Shown here: positions 43,116-52,555 of the stretch, in pieces
Position numbering within the stretch: position 1 is the first letter of the stretch
Layout of the letters: every line of letters begins with the position of its first letter
Source of the DNA: Azorinus chamasolen
Lineage: Eukaryota; Mollusca; Bivalvia; Cardiida; Solecurtidae
Assembly: GCA_963576725.1 (NCBI GenBank)
Contig: OY755244.1
Coordinates: forward strand, 79,111,620 to 79,175,619
Length of the DNA stretch: 64,000 nucleotides
Direction: 5' to 3'
Notes under the pieces: model-generated
Told to the model about the DNA's origin: nothing
Database searches by the model: none
What the model saw: the letters and a program-made list of their open reading frames with translations, nothing else
Position numbers and translations under genes: made by a program

Positions 43116-43367
43116 TTAACCCTATCACCGCCAATGTCGCATAAATACACCACGACAAATAGTGCAGTCCCAGATCAGATGCCGCTTTTTCAAGGCGGCG
43201 TCTGTAAAGGGACTTCACCTTTTGTCTCAATCGCTAGACTAAGTTCTATATCTGTGTTTTATTCCTTTGAAATTTGCATTGATTTATCTAATTTCCTTTT
43301 TTTTCTGAATTATTTAACAAATTTGGATTGCAGACGACAATTAGAAATTTGGCACCGAAAGAGTTAA
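43116..43367 (-). mobile_element. TT-E MITE, variant
   Basis: TTAACCCTATCACCGCCAATG ... ATTTGGCACCGAAAGAGTTAA (ends in pieces), with GCAGACGACAATTAG inside. The hairpin differs (GATGCCGCTTTTTCAAGGCGGCG), giving this copy its own palindrome. Confidence 0.75.
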
Positions 43368-43467
43368 CTTACGCATCTTGTGTGGGTCTCTGGAATAATG
43401 TCCAAGACAAGGCAGATAATAGTGTGGGCTATCGTAATAGCACGAGAAATGCTATTGTTCTGTATTA

Positions 43468-43580
43468 ACGATTTACCCCATAGATAAACATTTCCACGCA
43501 TTTGCAAACAGAATATCAGATGGCTACTATAGGAGCCGTCTCATCACGGTCTTGTATCGTTGCCTATGGGATAATAAAGA
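43468..43580 (-). mobile_element. TT-D fragment
   Basis: GATTTACCCCATAGATAAAC, CGCATTTGCAAACAGAATATC and GATGGCTACTATAGGAGCCG. The right part after the hairpin is replaced by unrelated sequence. Confidence 0.55.
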
Positions 43581-43873
43581 TCTTTTTCCTGGGAAAAGCG
43601 CCTTTGGGGTCGTTTTGTGACAGTTTTGGCAAACAATACACGACAAAAATAACAAACAATGCGCGCAAAAACTGATGAAATAGAATCACGTCTTGCATGC
43701 CAAATAATCAAATCTATGGCAACAAAGATGAACGTGCAGTCTGAGGGCGAACTGGCAGGCATAACCCGACTCTTAACAATCAATTCAAACGGGGAGTCTC
43801 ATTCATGTAATGGATGAATGAATTGTGGTTATGCTCCCCTTCACCAAGATCACACGTTCATACAAAAAACATA

Positions 43874-44058
43874 TTAACCCATTCGCTCCTACTGACGCCT
43901 TTTTGCGCCCCTGTAAAACTCATTCTTTGAAAACATTGTGCTAAATAGTTTCAAAACTACGCAATTTTAAAATTCTCCTTTTCTATATTTAGTGCTCTAT
44001 TTTGGTAGATTAATCCAAAGAGGTTGGGTGTAAAATAGCTCAGGAAGGAACCAGTTAA
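43874..44058 (+). mobile_element. TT-B MITE, hairpin deleted
   Basis: TTAACCCATTCGCTCCTACTG and the right TTAA at 44055. ACATTGTGCTAAATA is joined straight to GTTTCAAAACTACGC: the complete palindrome is missing while flanking sequence is intact. Confidence 0.82.
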
Positions 44059-44704
44059 GGCACAGTTGTCATACAACGGTTCATTGTAAATAATCAGCAG
44101 TTGTTAAATGGTGCCCACATTTAGTGGCCTGCATCTATATATACCTAAACGTAAATAGTATTTTGTTATCATTTACTGTACATGTACGTGACCTCTATAA
44201 GACAGTAAATGACCGTTTGACTGACATAGAGGATCTTACATGAGTGTTTATTACAAATTTATTTTATGAAACGAGTTAACTATAACAATATGACATAAAC
44301 TTTAGAGAATGTAATATTCACTGCAGTAAACTAGTTTCATGAAAACAATTTGTAAATAAACACGAATGTAATATTCTTTTCATCACATAACCCTTAAAAA
44401 GTACCATATAAAGTCTGACGGCTGTTTCGACCAGTGTTTACAACGTAGTACAGCCGGATTCCAAATGTTCAATATTGCAGACAAATGTAATAGTGCATTT
44501 CCACGATTTACGGCAATCTGTTCCGGCACTCTTACACAATAGAGTATGTGATAAATCTCATGACAAGGGTCATATTTTGTTACATTGCTTATTTTGGTTT
44601 TTACTAACGACCTCCTCACAGTCACGTGGCGGCATAGAAAAGTAAAACACAACGTTGTAATGTATATGTATAAGATAACAACGCCAATCTGATCAAAAGA
44701 AAAC
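44059..44704. other. No recognisable feature
   Basis: A minus-strand frame of 89 codons (44383-44652) has no recognisable domain. No paired repeats found. Confidence 0.4.
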
Positions 44705-44840
44705 GAAGAAACGCATTTGCAAACACAGTAGATCCAGATCTGACGGCTCCTGTAGGAACCATCTAATTTAGGTCTATTTTGTTTGTTTTGGAATGATAAA
44801 GATCTGATTCTACAGTTTCTGCCTTGGTTAAACCTTTTAT
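44705..44840 (-). mobile_element. TT-D fragment
   Basis: AACGCATTTGCAAACACAGTAG, GACGGCTCCTGTAGGAACC and GATCTGATTCTACAGTTTC present. No end sequences beyond. Confidence 0.6.
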
Positions 44841-45034
44841 TGCTTATATGCCATTATAAAAAAACCAATTTAATTATTATTCATTCGTTCATATGGTATG
44901 CTTTACGTGAAAATGCATGGAGAAAAAGGTTATACAGGGACAAGTATGTGCATCTTTTTTCATCGGAGCAAATTGATCTTACAAATCCATTCTTTCAAAT
45001 ACCCGGATTGTGATATCGAACGTTACACGTTTTC

Positions 45035-45215
45035 AGGGTACATGCTTATAAAACGTTTAGTTAAGTCTGCGTTCGTTTCTCAAGTTTTTGATTGGTCAGA
45101 TTTGAGCCAAAGGCTCAAATCTGACCAATCAAAAGCTTGAGAACTCAAATCTGACCAATCAAAAGCTTGAGAACGAAACTCAGACTCAACCAAAAGCTTT
45201 ATAAATATGGACCCT
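45035..45215. mobile_element. Family H foldback MITE, copy 2
   Basis: AGGGTACATGCTTATAAAAC ... GCTTTATAAATATGGACCCT. Here the extra 30-bp block with TCTGACCAATCAAAAGCTTG is on the right arm, whereas copy 1 has it on the left; the two copies are inverted relative to each other. Confidence 0.8.
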
Positions 45216-45227
45216 TGTCAAGGTTTA

Positions 45228-45440
45228 AGACTTTACTCCATGAATATTAATGACGTCATAAATATTAATCAGATTAATTGTTATAGTGGTACATGAACGC
45301 ATACATTTCTGGCAATTGCCGAAACTGTATCATCATATCTACATTATTGCCGTAAGCAAACAGAGCATATCCTAATCAGACGGATCCAGCATGGTCTGCT
45401 TTGTTTGAAAAGGCGTAGAAAGGCGTAGACATAGATCAGA
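45228..45440 (+). mobile_element. TT-D MITE, ends worn
   Basis: TTTACTCCATGAATATTAATG, GAAACTGTATCATCATATC, GCAAACAGAGCATATCC ... ATGGTCTGCTTTGTTTG and AGGCGTAGAAAGGCGTAG. The palindrome is shortened to CAGACGGATCCAGCATG. Confidence 0.7.
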
Positions 45441-45605
45441 TAATTTCTGTAGGGAGTTGTCTGAACCAGGTATGTTATGTCTGCTGAAATAATTTTATGG
45501 TTGCAACTCTATACTCTGTGCCATGACATAAGTCTCTTGTTGCATACGGCATTATAAATACAATTTAGTTGTTTATGAATTATTCATGAATACTTACAAA
45601 AAATA

Positions 45606-45856
45606 TACAGTAAAACCTCTCTCTAACGACCACTAAATTACATAAAGTATTTTGTGTTAAAGGCAGATGGATGCTTAAAGCAAGTTGAAAGTAAAACAGA
45701 CCGTCCTATTGGAGCGTTCTGTTTTACTTTCACCTTGCTTTAAGCAACCACCTGCCCAAAATACCAACTAATTAACACAATTTAGTGGTCGTTATAGAGA
45801 GGTTTAGTGGTCGTTATAGAAAGGTTTAGTGGTCGTTATAGAGAGGTTTTGCTGTA
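45606..45856 (+). mobile_element. TA-C1 MITE with a triplicated end
   Basis: TACAGTAAAACCTCTCTCTA start and TTTTGCTGTA end. Core ACCGTCCTATTGGAGCG. The 22-bp end segment TTTAGTGGTCGTTATAGAG plus AGG occurs three times in tandem (45781, 45803, 45825). Confidence 0.88.
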
Positions 45857-45881
45857 CGTCGTGAAAAAAAGGGTTAACGTC

Positions 45882-45977
45882 CGCGTTAGTCTGAGATAAT
45901 TCTCAAGCATATGATTGGTCAGGTACTTCAGAATGATCTCAGACTCAGACTCAGAAGTTTTATAACCATGGACCCTG
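45882..45977. mobile_element. Family H fragment
   Basis: TAGTCTGAGATAATTCTCAAG, ATGATTGGTCAGG, ATGATCTCAGACTCAGACTC and TTTTATAACCATGGACCCTG. The left outer arm is missing. Confidence 0.65.
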
Positions 45978-46488
45978 GACTGTTCTTCAAATTATGTCTT
46001 TTTAGAAACTTAATTACCATACTGCACGTCTCCATTTTTAATATGTCCTTTTCCCTAGAACTGATCTTTGTTTTCACCGAATATGGGAACAAGCTTTTCG
46101 TACCCCATATTAAGTGTGTGTGCGAGGTGGGTGCAGCTTGGACTAGCCCTTTCGTCTGTATGTACGTTACAAAATATAGTGTGAGTAGAACTCTTCCGAA
46201 GTCGTTGACTATATTTATTTCAAATTTGACCAAATGGTCGACATTGATGTACATAATTATGCACATATAAAGACGAAATTACAGCTGCGATAAAATTGAT
46301 GCGTTTATTTGTTCTTTCTTGGCTTATAAAATGCATTTTTGGACTCTTTTATACACCGATATAGGGGAATATTTGTCAAGTGGACATCATTCCTATTGCA
46401 TACAGGAAGGTCCAGCAATCATGTACCGTTAGACGTGTTTTAGCGATGCAGCTTCTCCTTTCTAAGTGGAACAACCCTCCATAACCCT
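45978..46488. other. Unassigned sequence with overlapping frames
   Basis: Frames of 112-119 codons run on both strands across 45911-46270, but they share bases, start inside family H and have no recognisable domain. I do not call a gene; a diverged interspersed repeat is possible. Confidence 0.35.
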
Positions 46489-46738
46489 TTAACCCTTCGC
46501 TTGCTATTCACGTCAAAATTCCTACCTGTAGATAGTGAAGACCCAGATGAGACAGCTCCTGCAGGAGCTGTCTCATCAGGGTCTGCACTATTTACAAGTT
46601 GATTGTGCAACCAGTGCACTCCACAGCAGTGATTGCACAGCGAAATATTTGCACACAGTGAAGATATATGTAATTATAAAACAGGGCATGGGTAAAGAAG
46701 GAGAAATGTATTTTAAAATTCAGCAAGAGAAGGGTTTA
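46489..46738 (+). mobile_element. TT-A MITE, copy 7
   Basis: TTAA at 46489-46492; right end GGGTTTA (one change). Preceded by CCATAACCCTT, which looks like the left end of another TT element. Palindrome perfect. Confidence 0.9.
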
Positions 46739-46805
46739 TACAAGCATAATATGTTGCCATAATACTATGGCAAACATTGCAGAAATAGTTTTATATCATT
46801 TTATG

Positions 46806-46856
46806 AGCAAACAGGACAGACCCTGATCAGAGAGTTCCTATACGGCCCTGGTAAGC
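46806..46856. mobile_element. TT-D hairpin half
   Basis: GCAAACAGGACAGACCCTGATC and AGAGAGTTCCTATACGG, then broken off. Another decayed hairpin follows at 46960-47020 (GTGCAAACCTTGATCAGAT ... TCTGGATTTACTCTGTTTGC). Confidence 0.5.
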
Positions 46857-47045
46857 AAAATGTGTTTATATTCATTCCAAATATAGTATCAAACAGTTTA
46901 GATCCTGATCAGACACCAATTTACTTGAAAATAGATACACTTTGTTGTTAACCTTCCACAGTGCAAACCTTGATCAGATAAATCCTTAATGAGGTTTTTG
47001 TCTGGATTTACTCTGTTTGCAAATGCGTTTATAGAGTAAACTTGA

Positions 47046-47745
47046 TTAACCCTTTGCATTTGAAAACAGAGTAGACCCATATCAGACGGCTCCTATAGTA
47101 CAAAACAGTAAAGTCAAGCAGACAAAGCCACATACAAGACGTAACCACCACCAAAACATCGATATACAGCATGTCACACACACAACTACACACCCAAACA
47201 CAGGCACATACACAAGATGAACACAGAAAACATTAACAAACACACAAGTACTAGAGATAAACATTTCAAACATGAAAAAAAGCACAAGTACAAAGACACA
47301 AGACAAATTAAAGTAAGGGTGACGAAGAGAGTGCCGCCTTGGAACGGTCAGTGGCAAAATCACCACTGGGGTTTAAACCCGTTTACGGACGCCCTAACCT
47401 CACACATATCTCAAAGCCACCCTAGCTTAACAAATAGTGTAAATAAAGGTATCCCCGACGGACTTTCCCACAAAATAGAAGACGGTAAACACATGACAGT
47501 ATGTAAAACAAAGCATAACAACTGTGAAAGGTCCGTCAAATATGTACTCAATGACTTTGCTGAAGGGAAAAGGGTCTGATCAGGGTCTGCTCTGTTTGTC
47601 AATCGAATTGGATAGATACGTATCTTTACTTTGAAATTTTAAAACAGCTATAGAGTTCCACCTTTCATATTTCATAAGTATTTTTTCCATGAATATTCAG
47701 AAGGTACTGAAATTTGGAATAAATGTAGAACATGGAAAGGGTTAA
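47046..47745 (-). mobile_element. TT-F MITE split at the palindrome centre
   Basis: Left part 47046-47097 (TTAACCCTTTGCATTTG, AACAGAGTAGACCCATATCAG, GGCTCCTATAG). Right part 47576-47745 (TCTGATCAGGGTCTGCTCTG, CATGAATATTCAGAAGG, GGAAAGGGTTAA). The repeat J block lies between them. Confidence 0.82.
47098..47575 (-). repeat. Repeat J block inserted in TT-F
   Basis: Contains CCGCCTTGGAACGGTCAGTG and TTTAAACCCGTTTACGG as in repeat J, plus A/C-rich sequence (ACACACAACTACACACC). The join on the left is immediately after GCTCCTATAG, the exact centre of the palindrome. A 120-codon plus frame covers it, without a known domain. Confidence 0.65.
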
Positions 47746-48059
47746 GATCATACATCAGATTCGACGATGTTGTGATTATTGTATATATACTGTTTCCATC
47801 ATTCTAAGACTTTTAATGTAAATATACAGTATCCCAGACTTAAATTTGCGAGTGTTTGTCCATAGTTTTTTTTAAGTTACTTCATTCCAGCTTTATTGTC
47901 CTATCTCGTCAGGCAAACACAATATCGTGCTCTTGAATATTCACCTTTAAGCGAATATATTGGATTTCCTGTCGTTAATTAAAACAAGGAAGAGAAAACA
48001 TATTTCTATTGAAAATCATACAGCAGGGCAAATGGTCTTATAATACGTTATTTTCGCCT

Positions 48060-48750
48060 CAAAGTAAACATCTACATCGACGTACAATTGAGTCTACATT
48101 ATATCTACCTACAGTCAAGTATACATTGCATTTACTTACAATTAAGTATGCATGCCTACTATTAATATACATAACTGCATAATACTTATTTATCTTCCTA
48201 ATACATGTATAAATACGTTTTATCTACCTACCATTAAGTAAACATTCCATATTCGTACCATTATATATACAGTAAAACCTCTCTTAACCGGCAGTTAAAT
48301 TTAGTATGAATATCGGTCTTGGAGACAGGTGGCAGCTTAATGCAGGGTGAAAGTCATGCAGAAAGCTCCTAGAGGAGCTTTCTGCATGACTTTCATCCTG
48401 CATTAAGCAGCCACCTGCCTAAAAGTATCTGAATTATTATCTACTAGAATTCCGGTTAAGAGAGGTTATACTGTATATTGAACACACCTACCATTTAGTA
48501 TCGTACATAACATCTACCTACCAATAAATATATATTACATCTACGTACCATTAAGAATACATTACAGTTACTTACCAATAAATATAATAATTATTATATT
48601 ACATCTACGAACCATTAAGAATAAATTACATCTACCTACCAATAAGTATATATTACATCTACGTGTCATTAAGTATACATTGCATTTACTTACAAATAAA
48701 TATACATTACATCTACGCCCAATTAAGTATGTACATCACATATAACTTTG
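48060..48750 (+). repeat. Degenerate minisatellite (about 30-bp units) interrupted by TA-C2
   Basis: Repeated words ATCTACCTACCATTAAG, TATACATTACATCTACGTACC and CAATAAATATATATTACATC extend on both sides of the MITE at 48268-48475, so the array predates it. Confidence 0.75.
48268..48475 (+). mobile_element. TA-C2 MITE, copy 3
   Basis: TACAGTAAAACCTCTCTTAAC start, GTTAAGAGAGGTTATACTGTA end, stem CAGGTGGCAGCTTAATGCAG, core AAAGCTCCTAGAGGAGCTTT. Inserted into the minisatellite at TA. Confidence 0.92.
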
Positions 48751-48815
48751 TACGAAATTCCAAAAATGTTTAGTGCTGATATATAAATTAATAGTCCGAT
48801 TCGTTTGAATACCAT

Positions 48816-49225
48816 TTAACCTTTTCCAGCTGAAAATAATGTCTGCTCATACTTCAACCCTTTTGGCGCCAAATTTTTGATTGTCGTCTGCATCCAAGTT
48901 TAGTTAAAATATTTCGGTAAATCAAGGAAATTATATGAATATATTTAAATTTTTAAATAATAAACCACAGATAAGGAACTAGAGGCTGAGACAAAAAGTC
49001 CCTGATCAGACGCATTGAAAAGGCGGTGTCACTATTTGCCGTGGTGCATGTATGCAACATTGGCAGTAAAATGGTTAATATGGAACACACTTTCGATTCC
49101 TTCAACTTTTGAAGAAGAAAAAAGATTTGTTTGCCGGGTTTCAATCAGCTTGGTGTCTTAGACGTATCTTGACCCCAGCTGTTTTCAAACGTCATTCAGG
49201 TCGAGCTTAGTACGGCAATGATTAA
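48816..49225. mobile_element. TT-E2 MITE with TT-E nested in it
   Basis: Left TTAACCTTTTCCAGCTGAAA at 48816, interrupted at 48853 by TT-E. After 49077 a worn hairpin (CAGCTTGGTGTCTTAGACG, CCCAGCTGTTTTCAAACG) runs to TTAA at 49222, which is also the left TTAA of the next TT-B. Confidence 0.5.
48853..49077 (+). mobile_element. TT-E MITE, variant (nested)
   Basis: TTCAACCCTTTTGGCGCCAAA ... ACATTGGCAGTAAAATGG then TTAA at 49074. GATTGTCGTCTGCATCC is present. The hairpin is reduced (AAGTCCCTGATCAGACGC, AAGGCGGTG). Confidence 0.65.
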
Positions 49226-49450
49226 CCGATTACCTCATAGGCTGTGTTTAGGTGCAACCTCTTTGAATAAATCTACCGAAAAGGAGCATTAACTAGAGAA
49301 AAGGAAAATTTTAAAATTTTGTAGTTTGAAACCATTGTGATACATAGAGCATTTGCTCCTATAGGAGCCAATGCTCTATTTATCACAATGGTTTCAAGAC
49401 GTGGTCATTACAGAGTCGTCAAAGGTCGTCAATATAAGGGAATGGGTTAA
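49222..49450 (-). mobile_element. TT-B MITE
   Basis: Complete 229-bp copy, TTAA at both ends. Core GCTCCTATAGGAGC intact with one change beside it (GGAGCCAATGC). Confidence 0.92.
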
Positions 49451-49519
49451 CGGTGTCATCCGGTTTAAAACTAGATAAGACAATTGACGGGGAAATAAAA
49501 AAAGTAATTGTTTTTGTTC

Positions 49520-49769
49520 TTAACCCTTTCCCTGTTCTATATTTAGGCCAATTTTCAGTACCTACTGAATATTCATGAACACAATTGTTATAAAGAATTT
49601 TTGAAGGTGGAACATTGAAGACATTTTAGAAAGTAAAGAAACAGATCTATCAAATTCTAATAGCAAACAGAGTAGACCCTGATCAGACGGCTCCTCTAGG
49701 AGCCGTCTGATCTGGGTCTACTCTGTTTGAAAATGCGTGAAAACACGTTTGTATGAGGGAAAGGGTTAA
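49520..49769 (+). mobile_element. TT-F MITE, best copy
   Basis: 250 bp, TTAA at 49520-49523 and 49766-49769. Hairpin AAACAGAGTAGACCC / GGGTCTACTCTGTTT around GACGGCTCCTCTAGGAGCCG. The mismatch pair is T/T. A useful reference copy for the family. Confidence 0.93.
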
Positions 49770-50114
49770 ACAAACCTAAACGCCTATACAATTTGCAATT
49801 ACTATTCGCTGCAAGGGATACCGTTTCTTCAGTGGTATTTTAGTCTATATACTAATAGTTTTATTTCTTTTTCGCTTCTAGCCATACTTCGTATCAGTTC
49901 ATCTAAACACCAAATGATCACACCATGTGCATAACTTTTCGAGAGAATAGTGGCGATAAATGAACAGCGAATCCATACTTAAAATGAATTGAACGCATTC
50001 ATGGCCTGTGTGTGTTTTCTTCAGTCTGAGTTTTCCTCGCTCAAATATTTTATGCATCAGTTATTTCATTTTTGATAGACCCTTATCCCGCGATTCGCGA
50101 ACTAGTTCGAATTT

Positions 50115-50185
50115 GCAAAAAAGTTTGGATCTAGATGAGACACCAAGTAGTTCGATGTCTCATAAGGATCGCACTTGTACGACAC
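50115..50185. mobile_element. TT-E hairpin remnant
   Basis: AAGTTTGGATCTAGATGAGAC, ACCAAGTAGTTCGATGTCTC and ATAAGGATCGCACTTG: hairpin arms only. Confidence 0.45.
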
Positions 50186-50281
50186 TCGGTTAATATTTTT
50201 CCAAGAAATTAATCGAACCGGAAGTAGTAAAAATTGCACCAGGTCCAAATTTGAGCAGACATTATTACAAGAGGGTAAGGT

Positions 50282-50543
50282 TTAACCCTTTCCCTCATAT
50301 AAACGTGTTCTTCGAACAAAGGTAACGCATCTGCAACCAGAGTAGACCCAGATCAGACGGCCCCTAGAGGAGCCGTCTGATCAGGGTCTTCTCTGCTTGC
50401 TAATAGAATTTCAAGGATATGTGTCTTTACTTTCTAAACTGGCTACAATGCTCCACCTTCCATATTTCACTATAACATTTTTGTCCATGAATATTCAGTA
50501 GGTATTGAAATTTGTAATAAACACAGAACAGGGAAAGGTTTAA
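50282..50543 (-). mobile_element. TT-F MITE
   Basis: TTAACCCTTTCCCTCATATA start, AACAGGGAAAGGTTTAA end (TTAA 50540). Hairpin palindrome GACGGCCCCTAGAGGAGCCG, mismatch pair A/A. Confidence 0.9.
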
Positions 50544-50895
50544 AGAGGAAACATACTTACTGTGGTAAAATAGTTTTTGTTCCATAGAACCCTCGTCAGG
50601 TTGGGGGTAATGTGAAACGCTAATATATCTATATTAAAATATTAGTGAATTATTAGACCTCCTAAATCAAAAGCATTCCCGTGTATACAGTTAATAAAAT
50701 ATTTATGACCCAAGTTCTTCGAACAAAGAAATTCAAACATTTCCTTTTGATTTTATTTATTGTTGCTATTTTCACAACTGTCTCGTGTATTACAATTAAC
50801 ATAAGTGAGACTCCCTCTAAGAGAAAATAGCTTACATCTCATTCCAAATAGTGTTGATCAAGATCAGACATCAGATATCTCTGATGTATAGATGC

Positions 50896-51040
50896 AGGCC
50901 CCCAGGTTATAAAACTTGATCTGAGATCATTCTTAAGCATCTGAATGGTCAGATTCTGAGCTTGCTCAGAATCTGACCAATCAAATACTGTGAGAATGAC
51001 CTCAGACTCAGACTCGGCAGTTTTATAACCTTGGTCCCAG
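50896..51040. mobile_element. Family H foldback MITE, copy 4
   Basis: GGCCCCCAGGTTATAAAACTTG ... AGTTTTATAACCTTGGTCCC, with TGGTCAGATTCTGAGCTTGC / GCTCAGAATCTGACCA at the centre. Shorter than copies 1 and 2, without the duplicated block. Confidence 0.75.
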
Positions 51041-51200
51041 AACAAATCAATATAGATTATGATGAGTGACAACAAGTACATATCCTTATCAGATACATCT
51101 CTGATATGTGACAGCTGGTCTCTGTCTATACCGTTTACAACACAATAACACGCCCTTTTCTCAAAGAGCGTCTCAATTATATGAGCTCGTATAATGATAT

Positions 51201-51413
51201 TACAGTGGAAGCTGGCATATGCGGCCATTCATTTATTGAACATGCGAGTCTTAAAAAGTAGACGGGTGCTTAATACAGGACAAAAGCAATGCAGAAAGCT
51301 CCTATAGGAGCGTTCTGTAGTACGTTTGACCTGAATTAAGCTACTTCCTACCTACCTAACAGGCACATTATTAGACCTCGTTTTGTTTGTTGCCTAAGAC
51401 AGGTTCTGCTGTA
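51201..51413 (+). mobile_element. TA-C3 MITE
   Basis: TACAGTGGAAGCTGGCATATG ... GACAGGTTCTGCTGTA ends; stem GGTGCTTAATACAGGACAAAA; core AAAGCTCCTATAGGAGCGTT. TA on both sides. Confidence 0.78.
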
Positions 51414-51509
51414 CTGTGCTGGCCAGTTTTGGAACAATGAATCCGGAAAAGTATCATACAATTAAGGGCAGTGACAGACCTTTCTGTCGTGTAGTGACAC
51501 ATTATACAT

Positions 51510-51729
51510 TTCCCCCATAAATACGCCTTTCTACTTCTCTGTAATAGTCACACCTTGAAACCATTGAGATAAATAGAGAATTTGCTCATATAGGAGCAAA
51601 TGCTCTGTTTATCACAATGGTTTCAAACTACAAAATTCTAAAATTGTCCTTCCCTGTAGTCACTGCTCCTTTTCGGTTGATTTATTCAAAGAGGTTGGAT
51701 CTAAAATAGCCTATGAGGTAATGGGTTAA
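51510..51729 (+). mobile_element. TT-B MITE (first of a four-element stack)
   Basis: The left end is atypical (TTTCCCCCATAAATACGCC, closer to TT-D); the rest is TT-B with core ATTTGCTCATATAGGAGC. The right TTAA (51726-51729) is shared with the next element. Confidence 0.8.
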
Positions 51730-51920
51730 CACCTACCCCGCTGTCAAAAATAATGTCGACTCTATTCTGGTTCAATTTTGAAAATTTTGATGAAGTGTTG
51801 ACTGAGTATTACACAGTTTGGATCATGATGAGACGCACAGGTACTCGACGCCTTATCTCGATTCAGACGCACAGGTACTCGACGCCTTATCTCGATTCAA
51901 GCTGCATGTATAAGGGTTAA
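51726..51920 (+). mobile_element. TT-E2 MITE (second of the stack)
   Basis: TTAACACCTACCCCGCTG ... TGTATAAGGGTTAA. Hairpin arms CAGTTTGGATCATGATGAGAC and TCGATTCAAGCTG. A 35-bp piece starting AGACGCACAGGTACTCG is duplicated in tandem. Confidence 0.75.
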
Positions 51921-52284
51921 AAATGAAGTCTCTGCAATGCACGCATATTTTCAATAATATCATAAAACTTGGTATTTGTTATGTTCAATCAGTATAATGA
52001 AGATTGTCAATTTGAGCTTATATCGATAAATGCCCCTTCGTCGTTAGTTACAATTTTTGTTCTGCAACAAAATAGTATCGGCCTATGTCGAAAAGTTAAT
52101 AAAACTATAACGCGAGCCGAATAAATCGGGTCTTCAATATCAAACACATAAACGTTTTGTCTTCTTCGGCTTCTATTCGACTGTTGTTTCTTTTGGCGAT
52201 ATATTTTTTCATCATATAAACAAATTATTTATGTACATGTTTGGCATTTTTAAAACACGTTGCAAGTAGAGACTATCACTTTAA
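51917..52284 (+). mobile_element. TT-Q element, copy 2 (third of the stack)
   Basis: Bounded by the TTAA of TT-E2 and the TTAA of TT-A. About 368 bp, related to 16383-16787 with several indels. Confidence 0.6.
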
Positions 52285-52530
52285 ATCTTCGCTTGCTATT
52301 CACGTCAATATACCTACCTGTAAATAGTGAAGACCCAGATGAGACAGCTCCTGCAGGAGCCGTCTCATCAGGGTCTGCACTATTTACAAGTGGATTGTGC
52401 AACCAGTGCACTCCAGAGCAGTGATTGCACAGCGAAATACTTGTACACAGTGAAGATATATGTAATTATACAACATGGCATGGGTAAAGAAGAAGAAATG
52501 TGTTTTAAAATTCAGCAAGCGAAGGGTTAA
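52281..52530 (+). mobile_element. TT-A MITE, copy 8 (last of the stack)
   Basis: TTAA at 52281-52284 and 52527-52530. Left end one base worn (TTAAATCTTCGC). Palindrome GCTCCTGCAGGAGC intact. Confidence 0.9.
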
Positions 52531-52555
52531 GCCAATGGACGATCAGACCTACGGT

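Noticed and set aside
45911..46270. 119-codon plus and 112-codon minus frames
   Set aside because: They overlap on opposite strands, begin inside family H, and show no domain or splice context.
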